Origin: Clostridiaceae bacterium AF10-41
Lineage (GTDB): Bacteria; Bacillota; Clostridia; Clostridiales; Clostridiaceae
DNA length: 34,026 nt
Direction of reading: 5' to 3'
Assembly (NCBI GenBank): GCA_027686065.1
Contig: JAQCTH010000044.1
Location: forward strand, 1 to 34,026
The position numbers were made by a program, and so were the translations under genes. Position 1 is the first letter of the stretch; each line of letters starts with the position of its first letter. The notes under the pieces were generated by a model. It did no database searches. It saw nothing but the letters and a program-made list of their open reading frames with translations, and was not told where the DNA came from. Below are positions 1 through 8,113 of this stretch, one piece after another.

Positions 1-13
1 CGAAAATGCAAAA

Positions 14-38
14 CCACCAGCTAAGCTGGTGGATTTTT
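14..38 (+). terminator. Rho-independent terminator of an upstream gene
   Basis: A perfect 8-bp stem (CCACCAGC at 14-21, GCTGGTGG at 25-32) with a 3-nt loop is followed by a T-rich tract. The gene it ends lies outside the window. Confidence 0.8.
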
Positions 39-146
39 ATTATTTAAGAAATTATTGTTATCCTATTTATTAAACAAAGCATAGTATATAAATGAAAATA
101 GAAAAAAGGGGAAAATATAGTAAATAAAATATTGACAAATAAAATA

Positions 147-174
147 TTGACAAATAAAAAGATGATAGTATAAT
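147..174 (+). promoter_or_regulatory. Sigma-A promoter of the T-box/ABC transporter operon
   Basis: TTGACA at 147-152 and TATAAT at 169-174 are separated by 16 bp. Both hexamers match consensus. A second TTGACA at 132-137 comes from a 15-bp tandem duplication (122-136 and 137-151), which leaves only the right-hand copy properly spaced from the -10. Confidence 0.75.
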
Positions 175-180
175 AAAAAT

Positions 181-440
181 AAACATATCGGAATAGTGGG
201 AATAATATGATGATGAAGAGAGTAATATTTTAATGAGGCTTACAGAAAGAAGGAATTGATGAGAACCTTTAGCAGTTAATATATGAAGTGCACTTCGGAG
301 TATAAAATGTGAAGTAATAGTAGCATTTTAACGGATCGCCGTTTATAGCGAGTTTAATGAAAGTGGAACTATGTTCAATTAGAGTGGAACCGCGGAGTAT
401 AACTTCGTCTCTTATAAAGTATTAGAGATGGAGCTTTTTT
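181..440 (+). promoter_or_regulatory. T-box riboswitch leader, probable cysteine specifier
   Basis: The conserved T-box sequence AGAGTGGAACCGCG lies at 381-394. Upstream are a Stem I region carrying the AGAGAGTA-type motif (about 217-224), a short Stem III (AACGG/CCGTT near 330-344), and a terminator formed by 403-412 and 424-433 followed by seven T's. The specifier region near 285-293 is best read as TGC (289-291), preceded by GAAG and followed by A. Cys is therefore my inference; GTG (Val) or CAC (His) would be the neighbouring registers. By family logic, uncharged cognate tRNA stabilises the antiterminator and turns on the downstream amino-acid importer. Confidence 0.87.
403..440 (+). terminator. 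Regulated T-box terminator
   Basis: Ten base pairs form between 403-412 and 424-433, including two G-U wobbles, followed by seven T's at 435-441. The 5' arm lies directly after the T-box sequence that would otherwise form the antiterminator, as expected for a transcriptional T-box switch. Confidence 0.8.
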
Positions 441-475
441 TATGTTTAAATTGCTTTAAAATTGGGGGATGTTAC

Positions 476-1141
476 ATGGAGATGGATTTAAATTTTATAA
501 TTAGTAGTTTACCGAATTTCTTAAAAGCTACAATAATTACGGTAGAATTGGCTTTTATATCTATTATATTATCGATTTTAATTGGATTAATAATAGAAAT
601 AGCAAGATATTTCAATATAAAATTGGTGAATATAATATCAAAGGCCTATATAGAATTTTCAAGAAATACTCCTTTGCTATTACAAGTATTTTTCTTATAT
701 TATGGATTAACCAAATTAGGAATAACCTTAAGCGGATTTACTTGTGGTGTAATAGGATTATCATTTCTTGGGGGTGCGTATATGGCTGAATCCTTTAGAG
801 GAGGAATAGATGCAGTAGCAAAATCACAAATAGAAAGTGGGCAAGCTATAGGGCTAAATAAAATGCAAATATTAAGGCATATAGTGCTGCCTATAAGTAT
901 TTCAATATCAATTCCATCTATTGCTGCAAATTGTCTATTCTTAGTAAAGGAAACTTCCATAATAGGATCAATAGCAGTTGCAGAGCTTATGTTTGTTACT
1001 AAAGATGTTATAGGAATGTATTATAAAACAACTGAAGCTTTAATATTAGTTGTTATATTTTATCTTATAGTATTACTTCCTATTTCAATACTAAGCAGAA
1101 TTCTAGAGAGGAGGTTAAGACATGGAGAGTTTGGGCAATAA
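476..1141 (+). CDS. Polar amino-acid ABC transporter permease (HisM/GlnP family), first subunit
   Basis: This is a 221-residue inner-membrane subunit of a polar amino-acid importer. It has about five hydrophobic segments and the cytoplasmic EAA-type loop (ESGQAIGLNKMQILRHIVLP), which docks to the ATPase. An open frame extends back to 428, but that ATG sits inside the T-box terminator. I place the start at 476, where GGGGG (464-468) gives a good ribosome binding site. It is the first gene of a four-gene operon and overlaps the next gene by 20 bp. The family is firm; the substrate is not readable from the protein. The apparent Cys T-box upstream suggests cystine or cysteine, in the manner of TcyB-type permeases. 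Confidence 0.9.
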   Translation: MEMDLNFIISSLPNFLKATIITVELAFISIILSILIGLIIEIARYFNIKLVNIISKAYIEFSRNTPLLLQVFFLYYGLTKLGITLSGFTCGVIGLSFLGGAYMAESFRGGIDAVAKSQIESGQAIGLNKMQILRHIVLPISISISIPSIAANCLFLVKETSIIGSIAVAELMFVTKDVIGMYYKTTEALILVVIFYLIVLLPISILSRILERRLRHGEFGQ

Positions 1142-1796
1142 TATAATTTTTAATTTTGATAATGGAAAAAGACTTATAGAAGGGTTGTTAGTAACTTTAA
1201 ATATTGCAGTAGTATCAGTTATATTATCAACAATGCTAGGAATGATTTTTGGAATAGCTATGACAAGTAAAAGAAAGATAGTAAAAATTATATGCAATAT
1301 TTATCTAGAGAGTATAAGAATAATTCCAATAATGGTATGGCTCTTCATATTTTATTTTGGGGTACCAACACTTTTAGATATACATCTAGATTCTGTAATA
1401 GTTGGATATATAGTATTTACACTATGGGGAACAGCAGAAATTGGAGATTTGGTAAGAGGAGCAATTACATCTATACCTAAAATATATTACGAGTCATCAA
1501 TGGCACTTTCCTTAAATAAAGCCAAAATCTATAGATATATAATAATTCCAATAAGTATAAGAAGAGTTTTACCAGGAATTATAAATTTAAGTACAAGAAT
1601 GATTAAAACTACAACTTTAATGACCTTAATAGGAACCGTAGATTTAGTTAAAGTTGGACAACAAATTATAGAAAGAACAGTTTTAACAGAGCCAATGGCA
1701 TCATTTTGGATTTATGGACTATTACTGATAATTTATTTTTTAATTTGTTTTCCAATATCCTTGGGAGCAAAGGCATTAGAGAAAAAATTAAATTAG
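1122..1796 (+). CDS. Polar amino-acid ABC transporter permease, second subunit
   Basis: This 224-residue membrane protein is a paralogue of the preceding permease and presumably forms a heterodimeric channel with it. It shows about five hydrophobic segments, an EAA loop (ESSMALSLNKAKIYRYIIIP) and a basic C-terminal end (ALEKKLN). Its start lies inside the 3' end of the first permease gene, with AGAGGAGG at 1107-1114 as ribosome binding site, so the two are probably translationally coupled. Two different permeases per importer are typical of the HisQM/GltJK type. Regulation should follow the T-box leader upstream. No damage or truncation is visible. Confidence 0.9.
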   Translation: MESLGNNIIFNFDNGKRLIEGLLVTLNIAVVSVILSTMLGMIFGIAMTSKRKIVKIICNIYLESIRIIPIMVWLFIFYFGVPTLLDIHLDSVIVGYIVFTLWGTAEIGDLVRGAITSIPKIYYESSMALSLNKAKIYRYIIIPISIRRVLPGIINLSTRMIKTTTLMTLIGTVDLVKVGQQIIERTVLTEPMASFWIYGLLLIIYFLICFPISLGAKALEKKLN

Positions 1797-1805
1797 GGGG
1801 ATCTT

Positions 1806-2558
1806 ATGAAGGAAGAAGTATTGCTTAAAGTTAGAAATTTAAAAAAGAGTTATGGAGAAATAGAAGCATTAAAAGGAATAGATTTAGATGTTAAAAAAGG
1901 TGAAGTCGTAGTTGTTTTAGGTCCTTCAGGTTGTGGTAAAAGTACGTTTTTAAGATGCTTAAACGGACTAGAAAATATAAAAGAAGGAGAAATAACTTTA
2001 AAAGGACATGGAATTTTAGGAAAGGAAGTAGAATTTGAAAAAGTAAGAGGCACAATAGGAATGGTTTTTCAAAGCTATGAATTATTTCCTCATATGAATG
2101 TTATAAACAATATTCTACTTGGACCAACTAAGGCACAAAATAGAGATAAAGAAGAGGTCACAAAACAAGCAGATGAACTACTAAAAAGAGTAGGTTTATT
2201 TAATAGAAAATTTGCATATCCAAGAGAACTTTCAGGAGGGCAAAAACAAAGGATAGCAATAGTAAGGGCATTATGTATGAATCCAGAAATAATGCTTTTT
2301 GATGAAGTTACAGCAGCATTAGATCCAGAAATGGTTAGAGAAGTACTTTTAGTGTTATTAGAATTAGCACAAAATGGAATGACAATGGTTGTTGTTACTC
2401 ATGAATTAGAGTTTGCAAAACATGTAGCAGATAAAATTGTTTTTATGGAGGAAGGTACTATAGTAGAGGTATCAACTCCAGAAGAATTTTTCTCAAATCC
2501 AAAAACTGAAAGAGCAAAAAGCTTTTTAGCTTCATTTGATCTATATAAAGAAAAGTAA
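1806..2558 (+). CDS. Polar amino-acid ABC transporter ATP-binding protein (GlnQ/HisP family)
   Basis: This 250-residue cytoplasmic ATPase powers the two permeases upstream. It carries Walker A (GPSGCGKS, about 39-46), the Q-loop ([10 protein letters not shown]), the ABC signature (LSGGQKQR), Walker B (EIMLFDEV) and the H-loop (VVTHE). The D-loop region reads [10 protein letters not shown], where most family members have DEPTSALDPE; this small variant is compatible with activity because the Walker B Asp and Glu are kept. The ribosome binding site GGGGG (1796-1800) overlaps the stop codon of the previous gene, showing tight coupling. It is full length for the family (about 240-255 residues). 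Confidence 0.95.
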   Translation: MKEEVLLKVRNLKKSYGEIEALKGIDLDVKKGEVVVVLGPSGCGKSTFLRCLNGLENIKEGEITLKGHGILGKEVEFEKVRGTIGMVFQSYELFPHMNVINNILLGPTKAQNRDKEEVTKQADELLKRVGLFNRKFAYPRELSGGQKQRIAIVRALCMNPEIMLFDEVTAALDPEMVREVLLVLLELAQNGMTMVVVTHELEFAKHVADKIVFMEEGTIVEVSTPEEFFSNPKTERAKSFLASFDLYKEK

Positions 2559-2576
2559 AAGGAAGGGGCAAATAAA

Positions 2577-3401
2577 ATGAAAAAAATATTATCATTATTA
2601 TTAACTTTAGTACTAGCATTAGGAGCATTAGTTGGATGTGGAAGTAAAGCAGAAGAAAGCAAATCAGCAATTGATGAAATTAAAGCAGCAGGAAAAATAA
2701 GAATTGGGGTATTTAGTGATAAACCACCATTTGGTTTCGTAGATGAAAAAGGAGCCAATCAAGGATATGATGTTTATTTAGCTAAAAGAATAGCTAAAGA
2801 TTTATTGGGAGATGAAAATAAAGTTGAATTTGTATTAGTTGAAGCAGCTAATAGGGTTGAATATTTACAATCAAATAAAGTTGATATAATACTAGCTAAC
2901 TTTACAGTAACACCAGAAAGAAAAGAAAAAGTAGATTTTGCAAATCCTTATATGAAGGTTTCATTAGGAGTAGTATCACCAGATGGAAGTCCGATAAAAT
3001 CAGTAGACGACCTAAAGGGTAAAAAATTAGTAGTAAATAAAGGAACAACTGCAGAAACATATTTTGCAAAGAATTATCCTGATATAGAGTTAGTAAAATT
3101 TGAACAAAATACAGAAGCATTTGCAGCATTAAAAGATGGAAGAGGAGTAGCTTTAGCTCATGATAATACTTTACTATTTGCGTGGGCTAGAGAAAATGAG
3201 GGATACACAACATTTATCTCAAGTTTAGGAGAAGAAGATGCAATAGCACCTGCAGTTAAAAAAGGGAACACAGAGCTTTTAGAATGGGTTAACAAAGAAA
3301 TAGATACTCTTACTTCAGAAGGATTCTTCAAGGAAGCTTTTGAGAAAACTTTAGTTCCAGCTTATGGAGATACAGTAAAACCAGAATCAGTTATATATTA
3401 A
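2577..3401 (+). CDS. Amino-acid ABC transporter substrate-binding lipoprotein
   Basis: This 274-residue extracytoplasmic receptor belongs to the SBP_bac_3 family. It has a lipoprotein signal peptide with a lipobox ending LVGC, Cys21 being the expected lipidation site. The mature protein starts with a short charged linker and then the family pattern IRIGVFSDKPPFGFVDEKG and GYDVYLAKRIAKDL. The segment NFTVTPERKEKVDFANPY is typical of the domain-one ligand region, and ligand-contacting Arg and Asp residues seem intact. A ribosome binding site GGAAGGGG precedes the ATG. It is the last gene of the T-box operon. The ligand is inferred to be cystine/cysteine only from the leader; other polar amino acids remain possible. 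Confidence 0.92.
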   Translation: MKKILSLLLTLVLALGALVGCGSKAEESKSAIDEIKAAGKIRIGVFSDKPPFGFVDEKGANQGYDVYLAKRIAKDLLGDENKVEFVLVEAANRVEYLQSNKVDIILANFTVTPERKEKVDFANPYMKVSLGVVSPDGSPIKSVDDLKGKKLVVNKGTTAETYFAKNYPDIELVKFEQNTEAFAALKDGRGVALAHDNTLLFAWARENEGYTTFISSLGEEDAIAPAVKKGNTELLEWVNKEIDTLTSEGFFKEAFEKTLVPAYGDTVKPESVIY

Positions 3402-3428
3402 TATCATTAGAATTTTGCTAAATAAAAT

Positions 3429-3570
3429 AATGAAAAAGTGAAAAGTGAAAGAATGAAAAGTTAAGGAAGTAATTCTACTGCTTAGAATTATGAAGAATTA
3501 TTACTATGCTTTAAACTTGTATCTTAAGACAAACTAACAAGGCTAAGGCATAGTAGTTCTTCCTTAATAA
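3429..3570. repeat. Fold-back intergenic repeat element
   Basis: An imperfect long inverted repeat has arms at about 3461-3485 and 3543-3567 that share TTAAGGAAG/CTTCCTTAA, CTACT/AGTAG and TTAG/CTAA blocks. Smaller nested dyads are present (AATTCT/AGAATT; ACTATGC/GCATAGT). It is preceded by GTGAAAAGTGAAAGAATGAAAAG, cut here only as a description: GTGAAA-type repeats at 3438-3460. The same GTGAAA lead-in recurs near 15934. It may also end the ABC operon, since no classical terminator is seen. Confidence 0.55.
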
Positions 3571-3623
3571 ATAAAGTAATAGTATTAAGCTATTCATTTA
3601 ATTTGAAATTTGTAGACTTTTCT

Positions 3624-4514
3624 TTATGCTAATTTTATGAAACTTTTATACCAAGTAGGAACAGGATTTTGCATGTTATCATACCATTCAAGAATTTCTT
3701 TGGCTTGATTTATCATGGTGTCAATTTCATTTTGTCCAAATGGAATTGCCCAAGGTATAGATGATAGGGTATTGCTTGAAATGTATAGTGCAAGCAATTG
3801 CCAAAAATCCATTGGTACATTTTCATCAAAATAGCCATTTACAATTCCTGAAGCAAAAAATGGTGATTTTTGTGCACACCAAACAATTCGATTAAACTCC
3901 TCCCATGGATCGCCAAAATCATTTCTATCAAAGTCAATAATCTGCAGTTTGCCATCATAATCGATCATCATGTTGCCGATATGGTAATCACCATGTTGAT
4001 AGCATTGTGGACGACCTTTCAGCAAATGGCGGTTCGCATTTATATAATCAATAAAATATTGTCCATTTTCATATTTTATTGGGCAGTCTTTATACATTTG
4101 GATTTTTCGCTGGATTTTACTATTAAATCTCACCTCCCAGTCTTCTTGTATAGCAGGCGCTGGAATAGTATGAATATGTTTTAGTATTTCACCAGCTTCA
4201 ATTCCATAAATATATTGTTTCTTATCGGTAAACTTATCAAGAATATCTTGGAGATCTTCTCCTTCAATCCAGCCTTGTAGAGAATATACGCCTTCATCAC
4301 AAATATCAAATGATATAGGCTTACACATAGGTACGCCAAGAGCTTCTACGCACTGCATCATTTTAAATTCAAGCTTCTTGCGATCTTGTTGATCAATTTT
4401 TGAAATACGTAACAAATACTTTTCTCCATCAGGTGCTGTAACGCAATATTTTTTATCATCTGACCACCCTTTAGTAATCTTAACTTTACTCTTAAAATCA
4501 TATATAGACAACAT
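3624..4514 (-). CDS. Aminoglycoside phosphotransferase (APH)-family kinase
   Basis: A 296-residue soluble protein of the APH/choline-kinase fold. The catalytic loop is HGDYHIGN (174-181, Asp176 the presumed base) and the metal-binding motif is IIDFDRNDFGDP (192-203). The N-terminal lobe has a Lys-containing strand (EKYLLRIS, 31-38) in place of a full Gly-rich loop. An RBS GAGGAG precedes the ATG by about 7 nt, and a strong minus-strand promoter lies at 4546-4574. It stands alone between two plus-strand units. Members of this group include antibiotic kinases and many small-molecule kinases; nothing here identifies the substrate, and I would not call it a resistance gene. Confidence 0.85.
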   Translation of the reverse strand: MLSIYDFKSKVKITKGWSDDKKYCVTAPDGEKYLLRISKIDQQDRKKLEFKMMQCVEALGVPMCKPISFDICDEGVYSLQGWIEGEDLQDILDKFTDKKQYIYGIEAGEILKHIHTIPAPAIQEDWEVRFNSKIQRKIQMYKDCPIKYENGQYFIDYINANRHLLKGRPQCYQHGDYHIGNMMIDYDGKLQIIDFDRNDFGDPWEEFNRIVWCAQKSPFFASGIVNGYFDENVPMDFWQLLALYISSNTLSSIPWAIPFGQNEIDTMINQAKEILEWYDNMQNPVPTWYKSFIKLA

Positions 4515-4545
4515 TACTCATCTCCTCATAAAAGTTATTTTTCAT

Positions 4546-4574
4546 ACTATAACTTAATAAAAAATCTTTGTCAA
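4546..4574 (-). promoter_or_regulatory. Sigma-A promoter of the APH-like gene
   Basis: On the minus strand TTGACA (complement of 4569-4574) and TATAGT (complement of 4546-4551) are separated by exactly 17 bp, and the gene's start codon follows about 30 nt downstream. Confidence 0.7.
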
Positions 4575-4620
4575 AAATATTCATTAACTATATATTAAAA
4601 AGACTATAAGCTGAAAAAAG

Positions 4621-4649
4621 TTGTTATAAAAATACTAAAGTAATAATAT
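4621..4649 (+). promoter_or_regulatory. Candidate promoter of the small kinase-like gene
   Basis: TTGTTA (4621-4626) and TAATAT (4644-4649) have a 17-bp spacer and lie about 35 bp before the start codon at 4683. The AT-rich context makes chance matches likely. Confidence 0.4.
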
Positions 4650-4682
4650 TATATAATAATAACATTTTTATAGGAGAGGTAT

Positions 4683-5276
4683 ATGGCTAGGACTTATTCT
4701 TATTCAGCAGATTTCGATTCTGAGACTGAAGAACTTTTTAGGGAAGCCGTTTTTCTTGGTGAAGGGCATAATGGTATTGTTTATGAACTGCCTGATAATA
4801 AAGCAATAAAGATATTTCAAGAAACAAAATGTTGCAAGGAAGAAGGTGATATACTTAAAAAGGTAAGTAGGTCAAAGTATTTTCCTAAAATATATAATAC
4901 AGGTAAGTTCTATATAGTAAGAGATAAAGTTGAAGGGCATAGGTTAGATCATTATATTAAGAAAAAAGGTTTTAATTATGAAGTTGCAGAAAATCTATAT
5001 TATTTGATAGAGGAATTTAAAAAACTTAATTTTACTAAGTTAGATGCTAGATGTAGAGATATTTACATAACAAATGATAATAAAGTTATGGTAATAGATC
5101 CAAAGCAATGTTATAAAAAGAAAGTTAGTTATCCAAGGCATTTAATGAAAGGATTAGAAAAACTAGGAGTATTAGAAAGCTTCTTAGAAGATATTAGATT
5201 AATTGATAGAAAAGTAGCTATAGATTGGCATAAAAGATATAATCAATACTTACAAAATGGGGAAGTACAGCAATGA
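4683..5276 (+). CDS. Small protein-kinase-like protein
   Basis: This 197-residue protein keeps parts of the eukaryotic-like kinase fold. There is a glycine-rich loop LGEGHNGIVY (25-34), a lysine in AIKIF (Lys43) matching the ATP-anchoring VAIK lysine, and a candidate helix-C Glu near 53-54. A compressed catalytic region LDARCRDIYITND (120-132) and VMVIDP (135-140) take the places of the HRD and DFG motifs. It lacks most of the C-terminal lobe of full kinases (about 250-300 residues) but looks like a compact clostridial family rather than a fragment. Good ribosome binding site AGGAGAGG. A terminator at 5280-5305 makes it monocistronic. Substrate unknown; a small-molecule or RIO/Kdo-type kinase is also possible. 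Confidence 0.75.
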   Translation: MARTYSYSADFDSETEELFREAVFLGEGHNGIVYELPDNKAIKIFQETKCCKEEGDILKKVSRSKYFPKIYNTGKFYIVRDKVEGHRLDHYIKKKGFNYEVAENLYYLIEEFKKLNFTKLDARCRDIYITNDNKVMVIDPKQCYKKKVSYPRHLMKGLEKLGVLESFLEDIRLIDRKVAIDWHKRYNQYLQNGEVQQ

Positions 5277-5279
5277 AGG

Positions 5280-5305
5280 GAGTCTAAAGTATAGACTCTT
5301 TTTTT
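5280..5305 (+). terminator. Terminator after the small kinase-like gene
   Basis: A 7-bp perfect stem (GAGTCTA at 5280-5286, TAGACTC at 5292-5298) is followed by seven T's (5299-5305), starting four bases after the stop codon. Confidence 0.88.
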
Positions 5306-5669
5306 ATTTAAACTTATTGTATGAACAAAATCAATGAAAAATATTAAAAACATTAAAATAATTAGTAAAACATACTTGTACGGAGCATTTTTATTTTAAA
5401 ACAATAATGTACGTAAATAATATAGGTTAAAGGTGAGGAAGGTATAATAAATCATACAAATAATAAGTTTAAATTATTTGATATTGCAAGTTTGTTTGAT
5501 ATGTAATATATAGTAATTGATAAGAATGCAGATATAAATAGTTTAATTAAAGAATTAATATATAATAAAATATATTGGAAATTTTTTGCCTAATTTAATA
5601 AAAAGTTCATTGCTATGATATAATATTTATGTAATTGTATACGCATAATTATTAAGGTGGTAGGTATAT
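5306..5669. other. AT-rich intergenic region, no gene seen
   Basis: About 364 bp without a credible open reading frame. It holds the extended -10 promoter at 5616-5624 and a TGTATACG motif at 5636-5643 close to the 3' end. A short stretch around 5446-5505 can be read as about 18 codons ending in TAA, but it has no start codon and no recognisable similarity; it may be gene debris. Confidence 0.6.
5616..5624 (+). promoter_or_regulatory. Extended -10 promoter of the sugar-sensing operon
   Basis: TG-A-TATAAT (5616-5624) is an exact extended -10 element. No good -35 hexamer is found 17 bp upstream, which is acceptable for an extended -10. The start codon at 5670 follows after about 45 bp. Confidence 0.55.
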
Positions 5670-6626
5670 ATGAAAAAAATTTTTGGTATAGTTAGGTATT
5701 TGTTCTTTATTAGTATTTTCGTTGCTTTAATTTTTGGTGTACAAGATATGTTAAAAGAACAAGAAAATTATGAAGAGGTTTTAAAGAATAAAATAGTATT
5801 GATATCTCATGTGTATTCTAATCCATATTGGCAATCTATAAAAAAAGGAGCAGAAAAGGCTGCTGAAGATAAAAATATAATAGTGGAATTTCAAGGACCA
5901 GATTATGCCAGTGTAGATGAAGGAATACGACTTATTAAAATGGCATATGCATCTAATGTTAGTGGAATTATAACTTATGTTCAAGATGAGAATAGTTATA
6001 ATTCTATTATTAATAAAATAATAGAAGACGATATTCCTTTAGTTACAATAGATTCTGATGCTGAAAAAAGTAAACGTTTATCCTATATTGGAACTGACAA
6101 TGTTGAGGCAGGAAGAGTAGGTGCAAAAGAAATGATAAAGCAAATTGGAGACAAAGGTGATATTGGAATAATATTAGGTGGAATAGAAGTTAAAAATCAA
6201 GTTGAAAGAGTTCAGGGATTTAAGTCTTATATTGAGGAAAATTCCAATCTAAAAATAACTAATACAGAATCATCTGATTCATATCTATTACAAGCTGAAT
6301 TAGCAGCTAAGAAAATATTAACAGATAATACTAATATAAGAGCTTTATTTTGTACTTCAGCACAGGATGGAATTGGTGCAGCAAAGGCAATTAAGAGTAT
6401 GAAATTAGTTGGAAAAGTGAAAATAGTATGCTTTGATGCACTCTCTCAAACCTTAGAGTTAATTGAAGAAGGTGTTATAAGTGCAACTGTGGCACAAAAT
6501 CCTTATGTTATGGGACAAGAATCTGTAAATGCAGTTGTAGATGTAATAAATGGGAAAAAAGTTAATGAACTTCAACTTGTAGAGGTATTAGTAATTAATG
6601 ATGCAAATGTAGGTGAATATAAATAG
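5670..6626 (+). CDS. xylFII: Membrane-anchored sugar-binding sensor protein (XylFII type)
   Basis: This 318-residue protein of the RbsB/LacI-like periplasmic-binding fold (Peripla_BP_4) has one N-terminal membrane helix (about 9-24) and no lipobox, so it stays tethered by a transmembrane anchor. Fold landmarks are IVLISHVYSNPYWQSIKKGAE, given as the stretch from about 41 to 61, GTDNVEAGRVGAKEMI, and a second lobe with ALFCTSAQDGIGAAKAI. It precedes a LytS/YesM-type kinase and a YesN-type regulator. This is the gene order of the XylFII-LytS-YesN three-component xylose sensor described in Clostridium beijerinckii, where XylFII binds xylose and contacts LytS. The RBS is AAGGTGG. The name rests on context and family; the true ligand could be another pentose or hexose. 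Confidence 0.82.
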   Translation: MKKIFGIVRYLFFISIFVALIFGVQDMLKEQENYEEVLKNKIVLISHVYSNPYWQSIKKGAEKAAEDKNIIVEFQGPDYASVDEGIRLIKMAYASNVSGIITYVQDENSYNSIINKIIEDDIPLVTIDSDAEKSKRLSYIGTDNVEAGRVGAKEMIKQIGDKGDIGIILGGIEVKNQVERVQGFKSYIEENSNLKITNTESSDSYLLQAELAAKKILTDNTNIRALFCTSAQDGIGAAKAIKSMKLVGKVKIVCFDALSQTLELIEEGVISATVAQNPYVMGQESVNAVVDVINGKKVNELQLVEVLVINDANVGEYK

Positions 6627-6646
6627 CATAAGGAGACTTAATAAAA

Positions 6647-8113
6647 ATGAAAAGTTTAAAAAGTAAAATAGTAGTTTTTGTTATATTTTTAATAATACCA
6701 TTAGTTACAAGTAACTTAATATCATTAATTATTAGTAAAAAACTAAATGACAATTATAGTCTTATGCTTTATAAGTTAAATGAAACTAATGATGTGAAAA
6801 ATTTACTTAATGAATCTTTTAATTATTTTAATGAATATTTTCAAACTAGTGATTTAGAATCTAAAAAGATTTATGAAAATAATATATTGAAATCAGTAGA
6901 AAAGCTTTCTATATTAGAAAAAAATTCAGATATAGAAAGTAGATACATATTAAGAGATTTAACAAATACAATTAGAAGCTATAAAGATCAAGGAGATAAA
7001 ACTATAGAGTTATTTGCTGAACAAGGAGCAATAGATGCATATTATGACCAATATATGTCAACTAGAGACATGCTATCTTATTGTAATTCCTTCGTTACAA
7101 AACTAAATGAAAGCTATATTAAAACTAATAATGCTATTTATAGTAAAAGTAAGGAGAAGGAGTCAGAATTATATAATACATTAGTATTATTTATTGCAAT
7201 GAGTATATTAATAAGTACTTTTTATACTCTTGTTTTTATTAATGATATTTTAAATAAGCTTCAAGTTTTAATTAATGCAGCTAAGAACGTATCAAAGGGG
7301 AATTTAAAAGAAATAAGGGCCGACAAAACAGATATTATTGAAATTAATATTTTATATGATGCCTTTGATAAGATGATAAGAAGCTTAAAGGGATATATAA
7401 ATTCACTTAAGGAAAATGCAGAGTTGGAAGCAAAAATTAAAGATGATGAAGTGAAATTATTAAAGTATGAAAATGCATTAAAATTATCTCAACTAAGAGT
7501 ATTACAATCCCAAATAAATCCTCATTTTCTCTTTAATACTTTAAATTGTATAAATCAAACTGCAATAAGGGAAAAGGCATATAAAACTGAAGGATTAATA
7601 GCATCAGCTTCAGGTATTTTAAGATATAGTTTAAGCAGGATGGAGAGAAATGCAACCTTAGAAGATGAAATAAATGTGGTCAGGCAGTATATATTTATTC
7701 AAAAGGCAAGATATGATGATAGATTGGCTTTTAGCTTAGATATAAATTGTGATATTAAAGATGTAGTAGTACCTGGAATGACATTGCAACCATTTGTAGA
7801 AAATGCTTTTATTCATGGCATTGAACCAAAGGAAGATGGAGGATATATTAATATAAAAATTTATAAGGAGTCAAATGAGTGCAAGGTAATTATAGAGGAT
7901 AATGGAAATGGCATAGAAGAAAATACATTAAGAAATATAAAAGAGGGAGGAGGTGCAAGAGAGCATACAGGTCATACAACTGGGTTAGGAATAAAAAGTG
8001 TGGTGGATAGATTAGAACTTTTATATGGTGAAAGGGATATGTTCAATATAAGCAGCAAAGAAGGACAAGGAACTAAAATATATTTGAGAATACCAATTAG
8101 GGAGTTGAGATGA
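6647..8113 (+). CDS. lytS: Sensor histidine kinase, LytS/YesM family
   Basis: This 488-residue membrane kinase has two transmembrane helices (about 8-29 and 176-199) bracketing an extracellular helical region of about 145 residues. A HAMP-like linker follows (about 200-250), then the His_kinase domain with phospho-acceptor His293 in INPHFLFN, N-box QPFVENAFIHG (381-391), DNGNGI (418-423) and GLGIKSVVDRL (447-457). The extracellular part has no known ligand pocket, which fits a kinase that senses through a partner binding protein, here the gene just upstream. The spacing to the previous stop is 20 bp with an AAGGAG ribosome binding site. The last bases overlap the regulator gene (ATGA), so the two are translationally coupled. 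Confidence 0.92.
   Translation: MKSLKSKIVVFVIFLIIPLVTSNLISLIISKKLNDNYSLMLYKLNETNDVKNLLNESFNYFNEYFQTSDLESKKIYENNILKSVEKLSILEKNSDIESRYILRDLTNTIRSYKDQGDKTIELFAEQGAIDAYYDQYMSTRDMLSYCNSFVTKLNESYIKTNNAIYSKSKEKESELYNTLVLFIAMSILISTFYTLVFINDILNKLQVLINAAKNVSKGNLKEIRADKTDIIEINILYDAFDKMIRSLKGYINSLKENAELEAKIKDDEVKLLKYENALKLSQLRVLQSQINPHFLFNTLNCINQTAIREKAYKTEGLIASASGILRYSLSRMERNATLEDEINVVRQYIFIQKARYDDRLAFSLDINCDIKDVVVPGMTLQPFVENAFIHGIEPKEDGGYINIKIYKESNECKVIIEDNGNGIEENTLRNIKEGGGAREHTGHTTGLGIKSVVDRLELLYGERDMFNISSKEGQGTKIYLRIPIRELR

Noticed and set aside
428..475. Upstream in-frame extension of the first amino-acid permease
   Set aside because: The ATG lies inside the T-box terminator hairpin and has no ribosome binding site; the start at 476 has GGGGG at the right distance.
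3624..4514. Aminoglycoside resistance gene
   Set aside because: Only the general APH fold is supported; no motif ties it to a known resistance enzyme and it stands among core genes.
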